A DNA stretch of 64,000 nucleotides from QHXM01 sp963697975 (GCA_963697975.1 OY969111.1:930001-994000), one strand, 5' to 3'; positions 53,813 to 62,647 are shown, counted from the first letter of the stretch. Program-made: numbers and translations. Notes: generated by a model not told the origin, from the sequence alone.

Positions 53813-54931
53813 ATGTCGTTGACCATGCGTGACGCTTCCATTTCATCAATGCTCCTTGAGCGCATCGAGGCGGGCGACTTTCCATCAGCCGTCTATGTCG
53901 TCGCCGAGCGCGCAAACGTTGTGCTGGCCAATGCGCTGGGCGATGCCGTCAAAGAGGGCGAGCGTCACGCGGCGACGCTCGACACGATTTATGATCTGGC
54001 TTCGTTGACGAAGCCGCTCATCACCGGCCTGCTCTGCGCTCTACGCCTGGAGCGCGGCGAGATAAAACTCGACGAAGCAGCAGCGCATTATCTTCCAGAG
54101 TTTGACACGAACGACAAGCGCGGCATCACGATTCACCAACTCCTGACGCACACTTCGGGTCTTCCGGCGTGGCGTCCGCTCTATCTCACCAGTGGCGGCG
54201 ATAAAGAGCGCGTCCTGCAAGCAATCGCAGGTGAGAAGCTCGAATCCCAACCCGGCACGCACGTCCTCTACAGCGATCTGGGCTTTATCTCGCTCGGCTT
54301 CCTGCTCGAAAGATTATCGAACGCACAATTCGCCGAAATCGCCCGGCGTGAAATCTTCGAGCCGCTCAAACTTCAGCGCACCTTCTTCAATCCAGACAAG
54401 GCTTTGATTACCGAGATGGCCGCGTCTGAGATGGGCAACGTCTACGAGTGCGAAACGTGTGGCGGGCAACAGGCAGACAACTACGCATGGCGCGAGAATT
54501 TGATCTGGGGCGAAGTCCACGACGGCAACGCGCATTTTCTAGGCGGCGCTGCCGGTCATGCGGGACTTTTCTCGTCGGCGCGCGAAGCGCTCCGCATCGC
54601 AACACAATTTTTCGCGGACTACACGGAACTATTCAAGCCGGAAACATGCGCGCTCTTTCGCACCAACATGACGGAAGGCATGGAGGAACCCCGCTCAGTC
54701 GGCTGGCAACTCGCGGCAATGCCCGGCTCGACGGCCAGCACGAGTCTTCCGCCAGACAGTTTCGGGCATCTCGGCTTCACCGGCACAAGCTGCTGGAACG
54801 ATCCCACGCACACACGCACCTTCATCCTTCTAACCAACCGCACCCACGCACGCCCGCTTCCCTTCGTCAACATCAACAACGTGCGCCGCCAGTTTCATCA
54901 GCTAGCCGTCGCGTCATTAAATCGAACCTGA
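53813..54931 (+). CDS. Beta-lactamase-family serine hydrolase
   Basis: 372 residues, class C beta-lactamase/DD-peptidase-like fold, no signal peptide. The nucleophile is in DLASLTKPLITG (SxxK, Ser near 64). ITIHQLLTHTSGLPAW follows. HVLYSDLGFISLGFLLE holds a YSD in place of YxN, and GHLGFTGTSCWND is the HxG-type motif. Such enzymes cut esters or D-amino peptides. It follows repeat N and precedes chrA; the role is not deducible. Confidence 0.85.
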   Translation: MSLTMRDASISSMLLERIEAGDFPSAVYVVAERANVVLANALGDAVKEGERHAATLDTIYDLASLTKPLITGLLCALRLERGEIKLDEAAAHYLPEFDTNDKRGITIHQLLTHTSGLPAWRPLYLTSGGDKERVLQAIAGEKLESQPGTHVLYSDLGFISLGFLLERLSNAQFAEIARREIFEPLKLQRTFFNPDKALITEMAASEMGNVYECETCGGQQADNYAWRENLIWGEVHDGNAHFLGGAAGHAGLFSSAREALRIATQFFADYTELFKPETCALFRTNMTEGMEEPRSVGWQLAAMPGSTASTSLPPDSFGHLGFTGTSCWNDPTHTRTFILLTNRTHARPLPFVNINNVRRQFHQLAVASLNRT

Positions 54932-54952
54932 CAGGATTGAGGCAGGAAGTGA

Positions 54953-55063
54953 ACAGACAGGATTAATCAAGATGGACAAGATAAGAGAAGAAGGAGCAAG
55001 CTTCCCCGCCCTGCCTTCTCTTCCTAATCCTGATAATCCTGTTAATCCTGTTAATCCTGTCTC
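54953..55063. repeat. Inverted repeat O, nonamer arms overlapping the chrA start
   Basis: Left arm 54953-55000 (ACAGGATTA-type units) pairs loosely with 55018-55063, where AATCCTGTT repeats with an exact 9-bp period. The element lies 21 nt past the hydrolase stop and extends 92 nt into the chrA coding region, which reads it as an NPV tripeptide repeat. Confidence 0.88.
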
Positions 55064-56399
55064 CTTTTCCGGGGCTTTTCGCTTCTGGGTCAAGCTCGGC
55101 TTCATTAGTTTCGGCGGCCCAGCCGGGCAGATTGCGATCATGCATCGTGAGTTGGTCGAGCGCCGCCGCTGGCTGAGCGAAGAGAGATTCCTGCACGCCT
55201 TAAACTATTGCATGTTGCTGCCCGGCCCGGAAGCAACCCAGCTTGCCATCTACATCGGCTGGCTTATGCATCGGGTGTGGGGCGGCATTGTCGCCGGAGC
55301 CTTCTTTGTCATTCCTTCAATTCTTGTCCTGCTCACGCTCTCTTACGTCTACGCGGTTTACGGTAACGTCTCTGCGGTCGCAGGCGTGCTCGCCGGATTC
55401 AAGCCCGTCGTCGTCGCCATCGTCGTCGAAGCAATCCTAAAAATCGGCAAGCGCGCCATCAAACGCGGCACGCACCTCTCGATTGCCGTCGCCGCATTTG
55501 TTGCCATCTACTTCTTTCACGTTCCCTTCCCGCTCATCATCCTGGCCGCTGCTCTCATTGGCTTGGGGGTCGGGGGTCGGGGGTCGGGGGCCGGAGACAA
55601 AAACAGTTCAACGAAATCTGACGGACAATCCTCTGAATTTTCTTCACCGGCTCTCGGCCCCCGGCCCCCGGCCCCCACCGTCATTGACGACGACGCTCCG
55701 CCACCCACGCACACGCTGCCTTCGCGTGCTCGCGTCATCCGCACCCTTGCGCTCGGCCTTGTACTCTGGACGTTGCCGTTTGCAGCCATCATCCTCTGGC
55801 GCGGCTGGGATAGCCTGCACGCGCAGGAATATCGTTACTTCACGCAGGCCGCGTTTCTCACTTTCGGCGGGGCTTACGCTGTGCTGGCTTACGTGACGCA
55901 GGCGGCGGCTGGCTCTTTCGGCTGGATAACGCGCACGCAGGCTGTTGATGGGCTTGCTCTGGCAGAGACTACGCCGGGGCCGCTCATCATGGTCTTGCAG
56001 TTCGTCGGCTTCATGGCCGCATGGCGAAACCCTCAAGGCATGTCGCCGACGGCGAGCGCCGTCACAGGCGCGCTCATCACAACTTACACGACGTTTCTTC
56101 CCTGCTTCATCTTTATTTTCGTCGGCGCGCCCTACATAGAAGTCCTCAGAGGCAACAGGAAACTGACCGCCGCGCTGTCAGGCATCACGGCGGCGGTGGT
56201 CGGCGTCATTCTGAATCTCGCGCTCGTCTTCGGCGCGGCGGTCATCTGGCCGAACGGCTTGAGCAACGGCACTGACTGGTTCGCGGCCACGCTGAGCACG
56301 CTTAGTTTTATCGCGCTCTATCTGCTCAAAGCTGATGTCCTGCTAATTGTCATCCTTGGCGGCCTTGTCGGCCTGGGACGCACACTCCTGCTCCGCTAA
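54972..56399 (+). CDS. chrA: Chromate transporter (CHR family, two-domain)
   Basis: 475 residues, two CHR half-domains in one chain: GLISFGGPAGQIAIMHRELVERRRWLSE-like start (FRFWVKLGFISFGGPAG at about 37-53) and a second half with LTFGGAYAVLAYVTQAA (near 300). About 10 membrane helices. It exports chromate or acts as a sulfate-coupled antiporter. The only usable start (ATG 54972) lies in repeat O, so residues 1-34 (NPDNPVNPVNPV) are repeat-coded. A GGGGGTC inverted repeat also lies in the interdomain linker (about 198-236). The frame is kept through both. Confidence 0.9.
   Translation: MDKIREEGASFPALPSLPNPDNPVNPVNPVSFSGAFRFWVKLGFISFGGPAGQIAIMHRELVERRRWLSEERFLHALNYCMLLPGPEATQLAIYIGWLMHRVWGGIVAGAFFVIPSILVLLTLSYVYAVYGNVSAVAGVLAGFKPVVVAIVVEAILKIGKRAIKRGTHLSIAVAAFVAIYFFHVPFPLIILAAALIGLGVGGRGSGAGDKNSSTKSDGQSSEFSSPALGPRPPAPTVIDDDAPPPTHTLPSRARVIRTLALGLVLWTLPFAAIILWRGWDSLHAQEYRYFTQAAFLTFGGAYAVLAYVTQAAAGSFGWITRTQAVDGLALAETTPGPLIMVLQFVGFMAAWRNPQGMSPTASAVTGALITTYTTFLPCFIFIFVGAPYIEVLRGNRKLTAALSGITAAVVGVILNLALVFGAAVIWPNGLSNGTDWFAATLSTLSFIALYLLKADVLLIVILGGLVGLGRTLLLR
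55564..55677. repeat. Inverted repeat P, GGGGGTC heptamer arms inside chrA
   Basis: 55564-55595 (GGGGGTC units, last GGGGGCC) pairs with 55647-55677 (GGCCCCC units). It lies within the coding sequence, in the hydrophilic linker between the two CHR halves, where it codes Gly/Val/Arg on one arm and Pro/Arg on the other. The reading frame is intact. Confidence 0.93.
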
Positions 56400-56412
56400 G
56401 GTGAAACTTTCG

Positions 56413-57633
56413 ATGAGTGACGAACCCTTGACGAATCCGAATAAGCCACCGACGCGGCGCGAGAGGGTTGCGGACTACCTGAGCCTTGAGCGCAACGTGA
56501 CGCTGGCTTCCGGGGCGTTTCTGTTGATGGGGCTGGGCGAGGAGTTGTGGAAGAAGTTTCTTCCAAAGTATCTGGAAGCGCTCGGCGCGAGCACGACCGT
56601 CATCGGTTTCTTCGGCACGACCAGAGATTTCTTCGATGCCATCTACCAGTATCCGGGCGGCTGGCTCGCGGATCATCTTGGGCGGCGGCGAGCGTTTCTG
56701 GCTTTCGTTGCGATTGCCTCAGTCGGCTACCTCATCTATCTGCTCAGCCCTTCATGGCCATTTGTCTTCGTCGGGCTGTCGCTCTCGATGGCGTGGGCGA
56801 GCATGGCCAGCCCTGCCATTTTCGCCGTCATCGGCGATGCGTTGCCGCGCGAGCGGCGCGCGATGGGTTTTACTCTTCAATCCATGCTGAAGCGAGTGCC
56901 TGCGGCTGCCGCGCCACTCATCGGCGGAGCTTTAATCGCCGCGACCGACATCAAAACCGGAGTCCGCGCCGGATTAGCCATCACTCTCGTGCTTGCGGCC
57001 ATCGCCGTGCTGGTCGTGCGCCACATCAACTTGCCCATCATCACGGGCGCAAAGATCAACATGCGAGGCGTCTGGCATTCGTTCCACTTCGCGCTCAAGC
57101 GACTGCTCATCTCCGATGTCATCATCAGGATGTGCGAAGGGATGGCAGACATCCTGATTATCCTCTACGTCACGAATGTGCTGAGCGTCTCGTTAGCGCA
57201 TTACGGGATACTGGTCGCCATCCAACTCGTCACCTCCATCCTCGTCTACATTCCGGCTGCCAGAATCGCAGACCGCATCGGGCGCAAGCCTTTCGTCATC
57301 GTCACCTTCATCTGCTTCGCGCTTTTTCCCGTCGCGGTCGTGCTTTCAAGCGGCTTCGCCTCGCTCGTCATCGCTTTCATTATCGGCGGCCTGCGCGAGA
57401 TCGGCGAGCCGTCGCGCAAAGCCATGATCGTGGACTTCGCCGAGCCGCACCTGCGCGCACGTTCCGTCGGGCTGTACTATCTTGTCCGCAGCCTCTCAAT
57501 CACGCCCGCAGCGGCCATCGGTGGCTTGCTCTGGAAGATTGCGCCGCAAGTTCCCTTCATCACGGCGGGCGTCATCGGCCTCATTGGCACAATCGTCTTC
57601 GCCGCGACGGTTGAAGAGCGATATGCGAGCTAA
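56413..57633 (+). CDS. Major facilitator superfamily transporter
   Basis: 406 residues, about 11-12 membrane helices. YQYPGGWLADHLGRRRAFL (near 83) is the MFS motif A between helices 2 and 3, and ARIADRIGRKPFVIVTF repeats it in the second half. The N-terminal 40 residues are cytoplasmic (LTNPNKPPTRRERVADYL). The substrate is unknown. ATG at 56413 follows AAGGTG; an earlier in-frame start overlaps chrA. It is 13 nt from the chrA stop, so probably in the same message. Confidence 0.9.
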   Translation: MSDEPLTNPNKPPTRRERVADYLSLERNVTLASGAFLLMGLGEELWKKFLPKYLEALGASTTVIGFFGTTRDFFDAIYQYPGGWLADHLGRRRAFLAFVAIASVGYLIYLLSPSWPFVFVGLSLSMAWASMASPAIFAVIGDALPRERRAMGFTLQSMLKRVPAAAAPLIGGALIAATDIKTGVRAGLAITLVLAAIAVLVVRHINLPIITGAKINMRGVWHSFHFALKRLLISDVIIRMCEGMADILIILYVTNVLSVSLAHYGILVAIQLVTSILVYIPAARIADRIGRKPFVIVTFICFALFPVAVVLSSGFASLVIAFIIGGLREIGEPSRKAMIVDFAEPHLRARSVGLYYLVRSLSITPAAAIGGLLWKIAPQVPFITAGVIGLIGTIVFAATVEERYAS

Positions 57634-57644
57634 ATCTAACGACG

Positions 57645-57758
57645 GAAGAAATAGACAGGATTAACAGGATTAGCAAGATTAAGAAAAGAAGACGAGGCAA
57701 TGCAGCTTGAGTCTTCTTCTCTTCTCCTGTTAATCCTGTAAATCCTGTCTATTTCTTC
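57645..57758. repeat. Inverted repeat Q, ACAGGATTA nonamer-type arms
   Basis: Left arm 57645-57694 and right arm 57713-57758 pair, with GAAGAAATAGACAGGATTAA at the outer edge and AATCCTGT units with a 9-bp period. It starts 11 nt past the MFS stop and precedes the SpoIID-type gene. Family of G, N and O. Confidence 0.92.
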
Positions 57759-57856
57759 TTTTTTCGTTTTACGAGAAGGCAGCACAAATGTAGTATCATG
57801 CCGTGCGTCCGCAACGCTCTCCTCGAATGATCGTCACAGTCGGAACTTAGAAGTTG

Positions 57857-60214
57857 ATGCGCCGTCCCCTTTTATTAAAAACAATTGCCCTGCTCATCGC
57901 GCAAGCTCTCGTGGCTTCGTCTCTGGCCTTCGCGCAGGATGCCTCGCAGACTCGACCGCGCCGCACACAAGCGCCAGCCACTTCGCCTGCGCCAATCGTT
58001 ACCGAAACCACGCGGCTCGCGGGCGAGCCTCTGATACGCATCGGACTGGCGACGGATGTGCGCTCCGTGACCATCTCGTCAAACGGCAGATTGCTGAATG
58101 CGACCGAGCCGAATCAGCCGCCGACGCCGCTCACAGTGTCCCGCGTGCGTCTCGAAGCGCGCCTGCTCGCACCACAGCCTGAGACGTTTGACGCGAACAG
58201 CTTCAGAATCGAGATCGCAGGATTGCCGACACGCGCGGACGCCGAACGCATCGCGCGCGAGATACGCGAACAGACGAATGAGGCGGCGGAAGCGAGCCTT
58301 GACGCGACGACCAACACGTGGCGCGCAATCGTCGGCACGAATCTCTCGGCAACGAGAGCCGGTGAACTCCGCGAGCAACTTGAAGACGCGGGCTTTGAGA
58401 ACTCACGAATCGTTGACGCGCGCAGTAGTTCACAGGCAATCGCGCGTTCTGGAAGCTCGAACACCGTTCGACCAATTGCGCGCATAAGTGCGCCGACGCG
58501 CGAAGTCGTCGCTTATGCTTCCGGTTCATCCAAACTTTTCAGCACCAGCGCACCCGCCATCTTCGCCTCCGAAGCTGAAGCGAGCGCTCCCGTTCGTTTC
58601 AACGACAAACCCTATCGCGGACGGCTGGAAGTTTTCGCCAACCCGCGGGGTGCGCTCACGGTCGTCAACGTGCTCAGCCTCGAAGACTACGTGCGCGGCG
58701 TCGTCCCGAACGAATTGTCGCCCGGCGGCTATCCCGCGATTGAAGCTCTGAAAGCTCAAGCGGTCGCGGCTCGCACTTACGCCGTCAGGAATCGAAATCA
58801 ATTTGCCTCGCAGGGCTTCGACCTATTGCCGACGACGCGCTCGCAGGTTTACGGCGGCCTCTCGACCGAGCATCCGCTCTCAACCCGCGCTGTCGAAGAG
58901 ACGCGCGGGATTGTCGCCAGCTACGGGGGAGAGCCGATCAACGCGCTCTACACTTCCACCTGCGGCGGGCGAACGGAAGATGTCGAGAATATTTTCAACG
59001 AAGCGACGCCCTACCTGCGCGGGCGCGAGTGTGCTCTTGAAGGCCATGCACACTTCGCATCCTTCACCGTCAAATCTTCACGAGACCTTCCAGACATACG
59101 CGACGAAGGCAACGCTCAGCTTGCACGCGATGCAGCCCTGCTGGACATTCACAGTTTCGATCTCGGCACAAGACGCCTCACGGACAACTGGCTCGCTTCG
59201 CCCGTCTCTCAAGCAGAGGCGCGCAACTGGCTGGGCGTGGTCGCGCGGCTCGCGCGCCAAACTGTTCCCGCAATCTCGGACGATGTGACGCGCCCGCCCG
59301 CCTTCAGCACTGCGCTTTCCTCCGCGCTCTTCGGCGAAGCGCGCGCAGACACCTTGCTCGACAACGCGGACGTGGAATACCTGCTCTCCTTTCGTGATGC
59401 CGGAGACATCCCCGAACGCAACCGCGCAGATGTCGCGTGGCTCGTCCGTGACGGTTTCCTCTCGCTTTTCCCGGACGCGAGTTTGCGCCCGCGCGAAGTC
59501 ATGTCGCGCGCCCGCGTCATTCACACCATCGCTCGCGCACTGGAAGCACGCGGCTCTTTCGGCCTGCAAAAAGGGACGACGCGCCCCACGACCGGCGGCG
59601 CGATGATCCTGCGCTCCGTCAAGAACCGCGATCAACCCATCAGCGTCGACTCTGACGCTTATCTCTTCCGCGCCTTCGGTGACAACGCTTACCAGATGCG
59701 CGCCCTGTCGCTGGTCGGCGGCGAGCCTGTCGCCTTTCACTTGAACACGCGCGGCGAAGTTGATTTTCTCGAAGTTCGTCCCGCACCGAACGGCGCGGCA
59801 GCCGACCGCTCATCGCCCTACGCCAACTGGACGGCTTTAATGAGCGTCTCCGAAGTTCAATCGCGTCTCGCCCGCTGGTCTCGCGGCATCGGCACGCTCA
59901 CGGACTTACGCGTCAGTTCACGCGGCTCGTCGCGGCGTGCGACTGACATAGCAATCGTCGGCACAAACAGCACGGCGCACCTGCGCGGCGGGCGCATCCG
60001 CTCGGCCCTCGGCTTGCGCGAGCAGCTTTTCGTCATTGACCGAAGGTACGACGAACAGGGGCGTCTCGTCGGCTTCACCTTTACGGGGCGCGGCTGGGGT
60101 CACGGTGTCGGCATGTGTCAGGTCGGAGCCTTCGGCCTCGCCCGTCAGGGGCTGACCTATGACAAGATTTTGAAGGCGTATTACACAGGGATTGATTTAA
60201 CGAGACTGTACTGA
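57857..60214 (+). CDS. Exported SpoIID/LytB-domain protein with SPOR and SLH-like parts
   Basis: 785 residues. Signal peptide (1-27, ending AFA-QD), a SPOR-like region (about 95-190, IEIAGLPTRADAERIAREI), then a SpoIID domain: LSLEDYVRGVVPNELSPGG with the catalytic Glu (near 290), AARTYAVRN, TSTCGGRTEDVENIF, and C-terminal GRGWGHGVGMCQVGAFGLA. Between the two halves is an SLH-like stretch (DAGDIPERNRADVAWLVRDG, near 515). SpoIID is a lytic transglycosylase for denuded peptidoglycan glycans; SPOR domains bind the same glycans. ATG 57857 is preferred to a TTG three bases upstream. Confidence 0.9.
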   Translation: MRRPLLLKTIALLIAQALVASSLAFAQDASQTRPRRTQAPATSPAPIVTETTRLAGEPLIRIGLATDVRSVTISSNGRLLNATEPNQPPTPLTVSRVRLEARLLAPQPETFDANSFRIEIAGLPTRADAERIAREIREQTNEAAEASLDATTNTWRAIVGTNLSATRAGELREQLEDAGFENSRIVDARSSSQAIARSGSSNTVRPIARISAPTREVVAYASGSSKLFSTSAPAIFASEAEASAPVRFNDKPYRGRLEVFANPRGALTVVNVLSLEDYVRGVVPNELSPGGYPAIEALKAQAVAARTYAVRNRNQFASQGFDLLPTTRSQVYGGLSTEHPLSTRAVEETRGIVASYGGEPINALYTSTCGGRTEDVENIFNEATPYLRGRECALEGHAHFASFTVKSSRDLPDIRDEGNAQLARDAALLDIHSFDLGTRRLTDNWLASPVSQAEARNWLGVVARLARQTVPAISDDVTRPPAFSTALSSALFGEARADTLLDNADVEYLLSFRDAGDIPERNRADVAWLVRDGFLSLFPDASLRPREVMSRARVIHTIARALEARGSFGLQKGTTRPTTGGAMILRSVKNRDQPISVDSDAYLFRAFGDNAYQMRALSLVGGEPVAFHLNTRGEVDFLEVRPAPNGAAADRSSPYANWTALMSVSEVQSRLARWSRGIGTLTDLRVSSRGSSRRATDIAIVGTNSTAHLRGGRIRSALGLREQLFVIDRRYDEQGRLVGFTFTGRGWGHGVGMCQVGAFGLARQGLTYDKILKAYYTGIDLTRLY

Positions 60215-60228
60215 GAAACAAATGCCTG

Positions 60229-60480
60229 ATGAATAGCAGCATCACACAAGACAAACACATCACGCTTTATGTTGTTCCCGGCTGCCCTTTATGCTCGAAT
60301 GCGCGGGCGTGGCTTGCGCGACATGGCATCGAATACACGGAGCGCGATGTGGCAAACGATTTCGGGGCGCTGCGGGCAATGCATAGATTGACCAGGCAGC
60401 GACTCGTGCCTGTGTTTGAAACAAACGGGCGGGCGCTTGTTCGCCCGTCGAATGATGAGTTAGCGGAGTTTCTATTGTGA
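60229..60480 (+). CDS. Glutaredoxin-like thioredoxin-fold protein
   Basis: 83 residues. YVVPGCPLCSNARAWLARHGI (14-34) has a CPLC active site on helix 1, followed by ERDVAND, and RLVPVFETNGRALV with the cis-Pro (VP). This is the GrxC/NrdH-like size. The partner of the reductase is not known. Its stop codon (TGA) overlaps the GTG start of the next, tiny gene by 4 nt. Confidence 0.9.
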   Translation: MNSSITQDKHITLYVVPGCPLCSNARAWLARHGIEYTERDVANDFGALRAMHRLTRQRLVPVFETNGRALVRPSNDELAEFLL

Positions 60481-60584
60481 AGGCTCAACTGCGTTTCTCT
60501 CGCGCGCAAACTTTGGGCGCGCTCGCGCTGCTGGGTCTAACCTGGCTGGTGATTATCTTTCGTCTCATCCTGTCTCACTCGTGA
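60477..60584 (+). CDS. 35-residue single-pass membrane miniprotein
   Basis: A GTG at 60477 opens a 35-codon frame ending TGA at 60584. It has one transmembrane helix (about residues 13-31, with LALLGLTWLVIIFRLIL) after a basic N-terminus. The frame overlaps the glutaredoxin-like stop by GTGA and the miaA GTG start by GTGA, which is strong evidence for translational coupling at both ends. I do not know a named family; it could be a small subunit or regulator. Confidence 0.6.
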   Translation: MKAQLRFSRAQTLGALALLGLTWLVIIFRLILSHS

Positions 60585-61540
60585 GTCTTTCCAACGATAC
60601 ATCAAAGCCTATCATTGCCATCGTCGGGCCAACGGCTTCGGGGAAGAGCGAGCTTGGCATCGAGATGGCCCTGCACTTCGGGGGCGAGATAATCAACTGC
60701 GATTCCGTGCAGGTCTATCGCGGGATAGAAATTGCGACGGCCAAAGTTCCCTTGAGCGAGAGACGAGGCATCCCGCATCACCTGATTGATTTCGTGCCGC
60801 CGGAGATTAATTACACGGCTGGCGAGTGGGCGCGTGAGGCTGTCGAGAAAATTGAAGAGATTGAAGCGCGCGGCAGGATGGCTTTGCTTGTCGGCGGCAC
60901 AGGTTTTTACTTGCGGGCGCTGCGCCATCCCTTCTTTCTCAGCCCGAAGACGGATGAGAGTCTGCGTCGTCGCCTGACAGAAATCAGGGAGAGGCGCGGC
61001 CCGGAGTATCTACACAAAATGCTGCGGCGGCTTGACCCGCGATCCGCCCTTAAACTTTTCGAGCGCGATTGGCCGCGCGTGCAGCGTGCGCTCGAAGTCC
61101 GTCTCCAAACCGGCGAACGGATGTCCGAGCAAATGCCCGCCCGCGCAAAGCCCCCCGCGTGCGCCGCGCGGATTCATGTCTTCGTGCTTCGTCCGCCTCG
61201 CGCCGAGCTTTACCGGCGGATTAACGAGCGCACGGAAGCTCATTTTGCCGCCGGACTGGCTGAAGAAGTGTGTCGACTGCTGAACAAAGGTGTGCCCGCC
61301 GACTCGAACGCGCTCGGCGCGCATGGCTATCGCCGCGTGGTCGAATATCTCGATTGGGTACGCGATTATGAAAGCGCCATTGAGCAAACGAAACTAGACG
61401 TGCGCCATTACAGCAAGCGGCAGTTGACGTGGTTTCGCCGCGAGCCGGATGTCGAGTGGGTTGAGGGCTTCGGCCAGGACAAGAGCGTTCAGGAGCACGT
61501 TTTGAGCCGCATCCAACTCTTAATCGAGGGAGAGAGCTAA
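60581..61540 (+). CDS. miaA: tRNA dimethylallyltransferase
   Basis: 319 residues. IVGPTASGKSELGIEMA (12-28) is the P-loop, INCDSVQVYRGIEIATAK (Asp of catalysis) follows, and GGTGFYLRAL (near 107) and HYSKRQLTWFRREPDVEW (near 283) are family signatures. It prenylates A37 of UNN-decoding tRNAs. GTG start overlaps the miniprotein stop by 4 nt. The frameshifted hfq lies 107 nt downstream, the usual miaA-hfq order. Confidence 0.96.
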   Translation: MSLSNDTSKPIIAIVGPTASGKSELGIEMALHFGGEIINCDSVQVYRGIEIATAKVPLSERRGIPHHLIDFVPPEINYTAGEWAREAVEKIEEIEARGRMALLVGGTGFYLRALRHPFFLSPKTDESLRRRLTEIRERRGPEYLHKMLRRLDPRSALKLFERDWPRVQRALEVRLQTGERMSEQMPARAKPPACAARIHVFVLRPPRAELYRRINERTEAHFAAGLAEEVCRLLNKGVPADSNALGAHGYRRVVEYLDWVRDYESAIEQTKLDVRHYSKRQLTWFRREPDVEWVEGFGQDKSVQEHVLSRIQLLIEGES

Positions 61541-61647
61541 GGAAAATCTTTCCCACTGAACTCTGCTCCCTTGTCACTCGTATAAGCGTGGTGTAATCTG
61601 GATTCACATCACCCCTTTATATTACTTTCGCTTAACCGGAGATAGTG

Positions 61648-61951
61648 GTGGACTCAAAGGCTACTCCCCAGAATATTCAGGACGCTTTTCTCAATACAGC
61701 GCGCCGTGAGCGGAGCACGGTGACAATCTATTTGCTGCACGGCGCGAAATTGACCGGGCGCATCAGAAAGCTTTGACAAGTTTTCGGTGCTGCTGGAGAC
61801 GAATTCGCAGGAGCAGTTGATCTTCAAACACGCTATTTCGACCATCTCGCACACGCGGCGCGCGACCGGCGATTTACAGCGTCCTCCACAGCCCGCGAGC
61901 GGCACGCAAAGCGAAGCGGCCTCCGACAATGCGGAATCTTCCGGGTCCTGA
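61648..61951 (+). pseudogene. hfq: hfq with a frameshift, possibly programmed at CTTTGAC
   Basis: The RNA chaperone Hfq in two frames. From GTG 61648 (GGAG 7 nt upstream) the frame reads NIQDAFLNTARRERSTVTIYLLHGAKLTGRIRKL and stops at TGA 61774. The next frame continues KFSVLLETNSQEQLIFKHAISTISHTRR, the Sm2 motif, to TGA 61951. Removing one A in the AAA at 61767-61769 restores SFDKF, the usual Hfq text. However, the site reads CTT TGA C, the same heptamer as the prfB +1 programmed frameshift; a +1 slip there gives RKLDKF of the same length. Either a sequencing error, a pseudogene or real frameshifting. Confidence 0.85.
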
Positions 61952-61993
61952 CGCTCTTCCATTCCCACGATCTAACAGGAAATAAAGAATCCA

Positions 61994-62647
61994 TTGGGCG
62001 GTGCTTTTATCACTTTTGAAGGGATTGACGGGTGCGGGAAATCTACGCAGCTACGTCTTCTCGCCAGCGAATTGCGGATGCGCGGGCACGAGGTCGTCTC
62101 GACGCGCGAGCCTGGCGGCACGCCTCTCGGTCAGGGCATTCGCAACGTTCTGCTCGACCCGCAGATGGAAGTTGACCCGCTCGCGGAATTGCTGCTTTTC
62201 GCCGCCGACCGCGCGCAGCACGTCCGCACCCTTCTTCGCCCGGCAACCGAATCGGGCAGCATCGTGCTCTCTGATCGTTACGCAGACGCGACCGCCGCCT
62301 ATCAGGGCGCAGGCCGCAACTTCACGACCGAAATGATCTCAGAAGTCATCTCGCTTGCGACGGGCGGTCTCAAGCCGGATTTAACGCTCATCTTCGATCT
62401 GCCGGTCGCGGAATGCCTCGCGCGTATGAGTCGGCGCACGGAGACCGACAATCAAGCAGACCGGCTCGACGCCGAAGACGCAGCCTTTCATACACGCGTC
62501 CGCGACGCCTATTTAAAGCTCGCGGCGGATGAGCCTGAACGCGTCCGCGTCATCAGCGCCAGCGGCTCAATCAACGAAACCCACGACCGTGTGCTGGAAG
62601 TCGTAATACCTTTCCTTGAGTCCAGGAATCTGAAGTCTGGAGTCTGA
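61994..62647 (+). CDS. tmk: Thymidylate kinase
   Basis: 217 residues. FITFEGIDGCGKSTQLRLLA (5-24) is the P-loop, REPGGTPLGQGIR the dTMP/DRX region, and LSDRYADATAAYQGAGR (near 98) the base-binding part. It makes dTDP from dTMP. The start is a TTG at 61994, as no ATG or GTG is in frame; AGGAA lies upstream. The last residues (SGV) and stop are within repeat R. Confidence 0.95.
   Translation: MGGAFITFEGIDGCGKSTQLRLLASELRMRGHEVVSTREPGGTPLGQGIRNVLLDPQMEVDPLAELLLFAADRAQHVRTLLRPATESGSIVLSDRYADATAAYQGAGRNFTTEMISEVISLATGGLKPDLTLIFDLPVAECLARMSRRTETDNQADRLDAEDAAFHTRVRDAYLKLAADEPERVRVISASGSINETHDRVLEVVIPFLESRNLKSGV

Noticed and set aside
56547..57614. Plus-strand 355-residue frame within the MFS gene
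   Set aside because: Very rich in His and Arg, shifted from the clear transporter frame, no domain; a GC-rich frame artefact.
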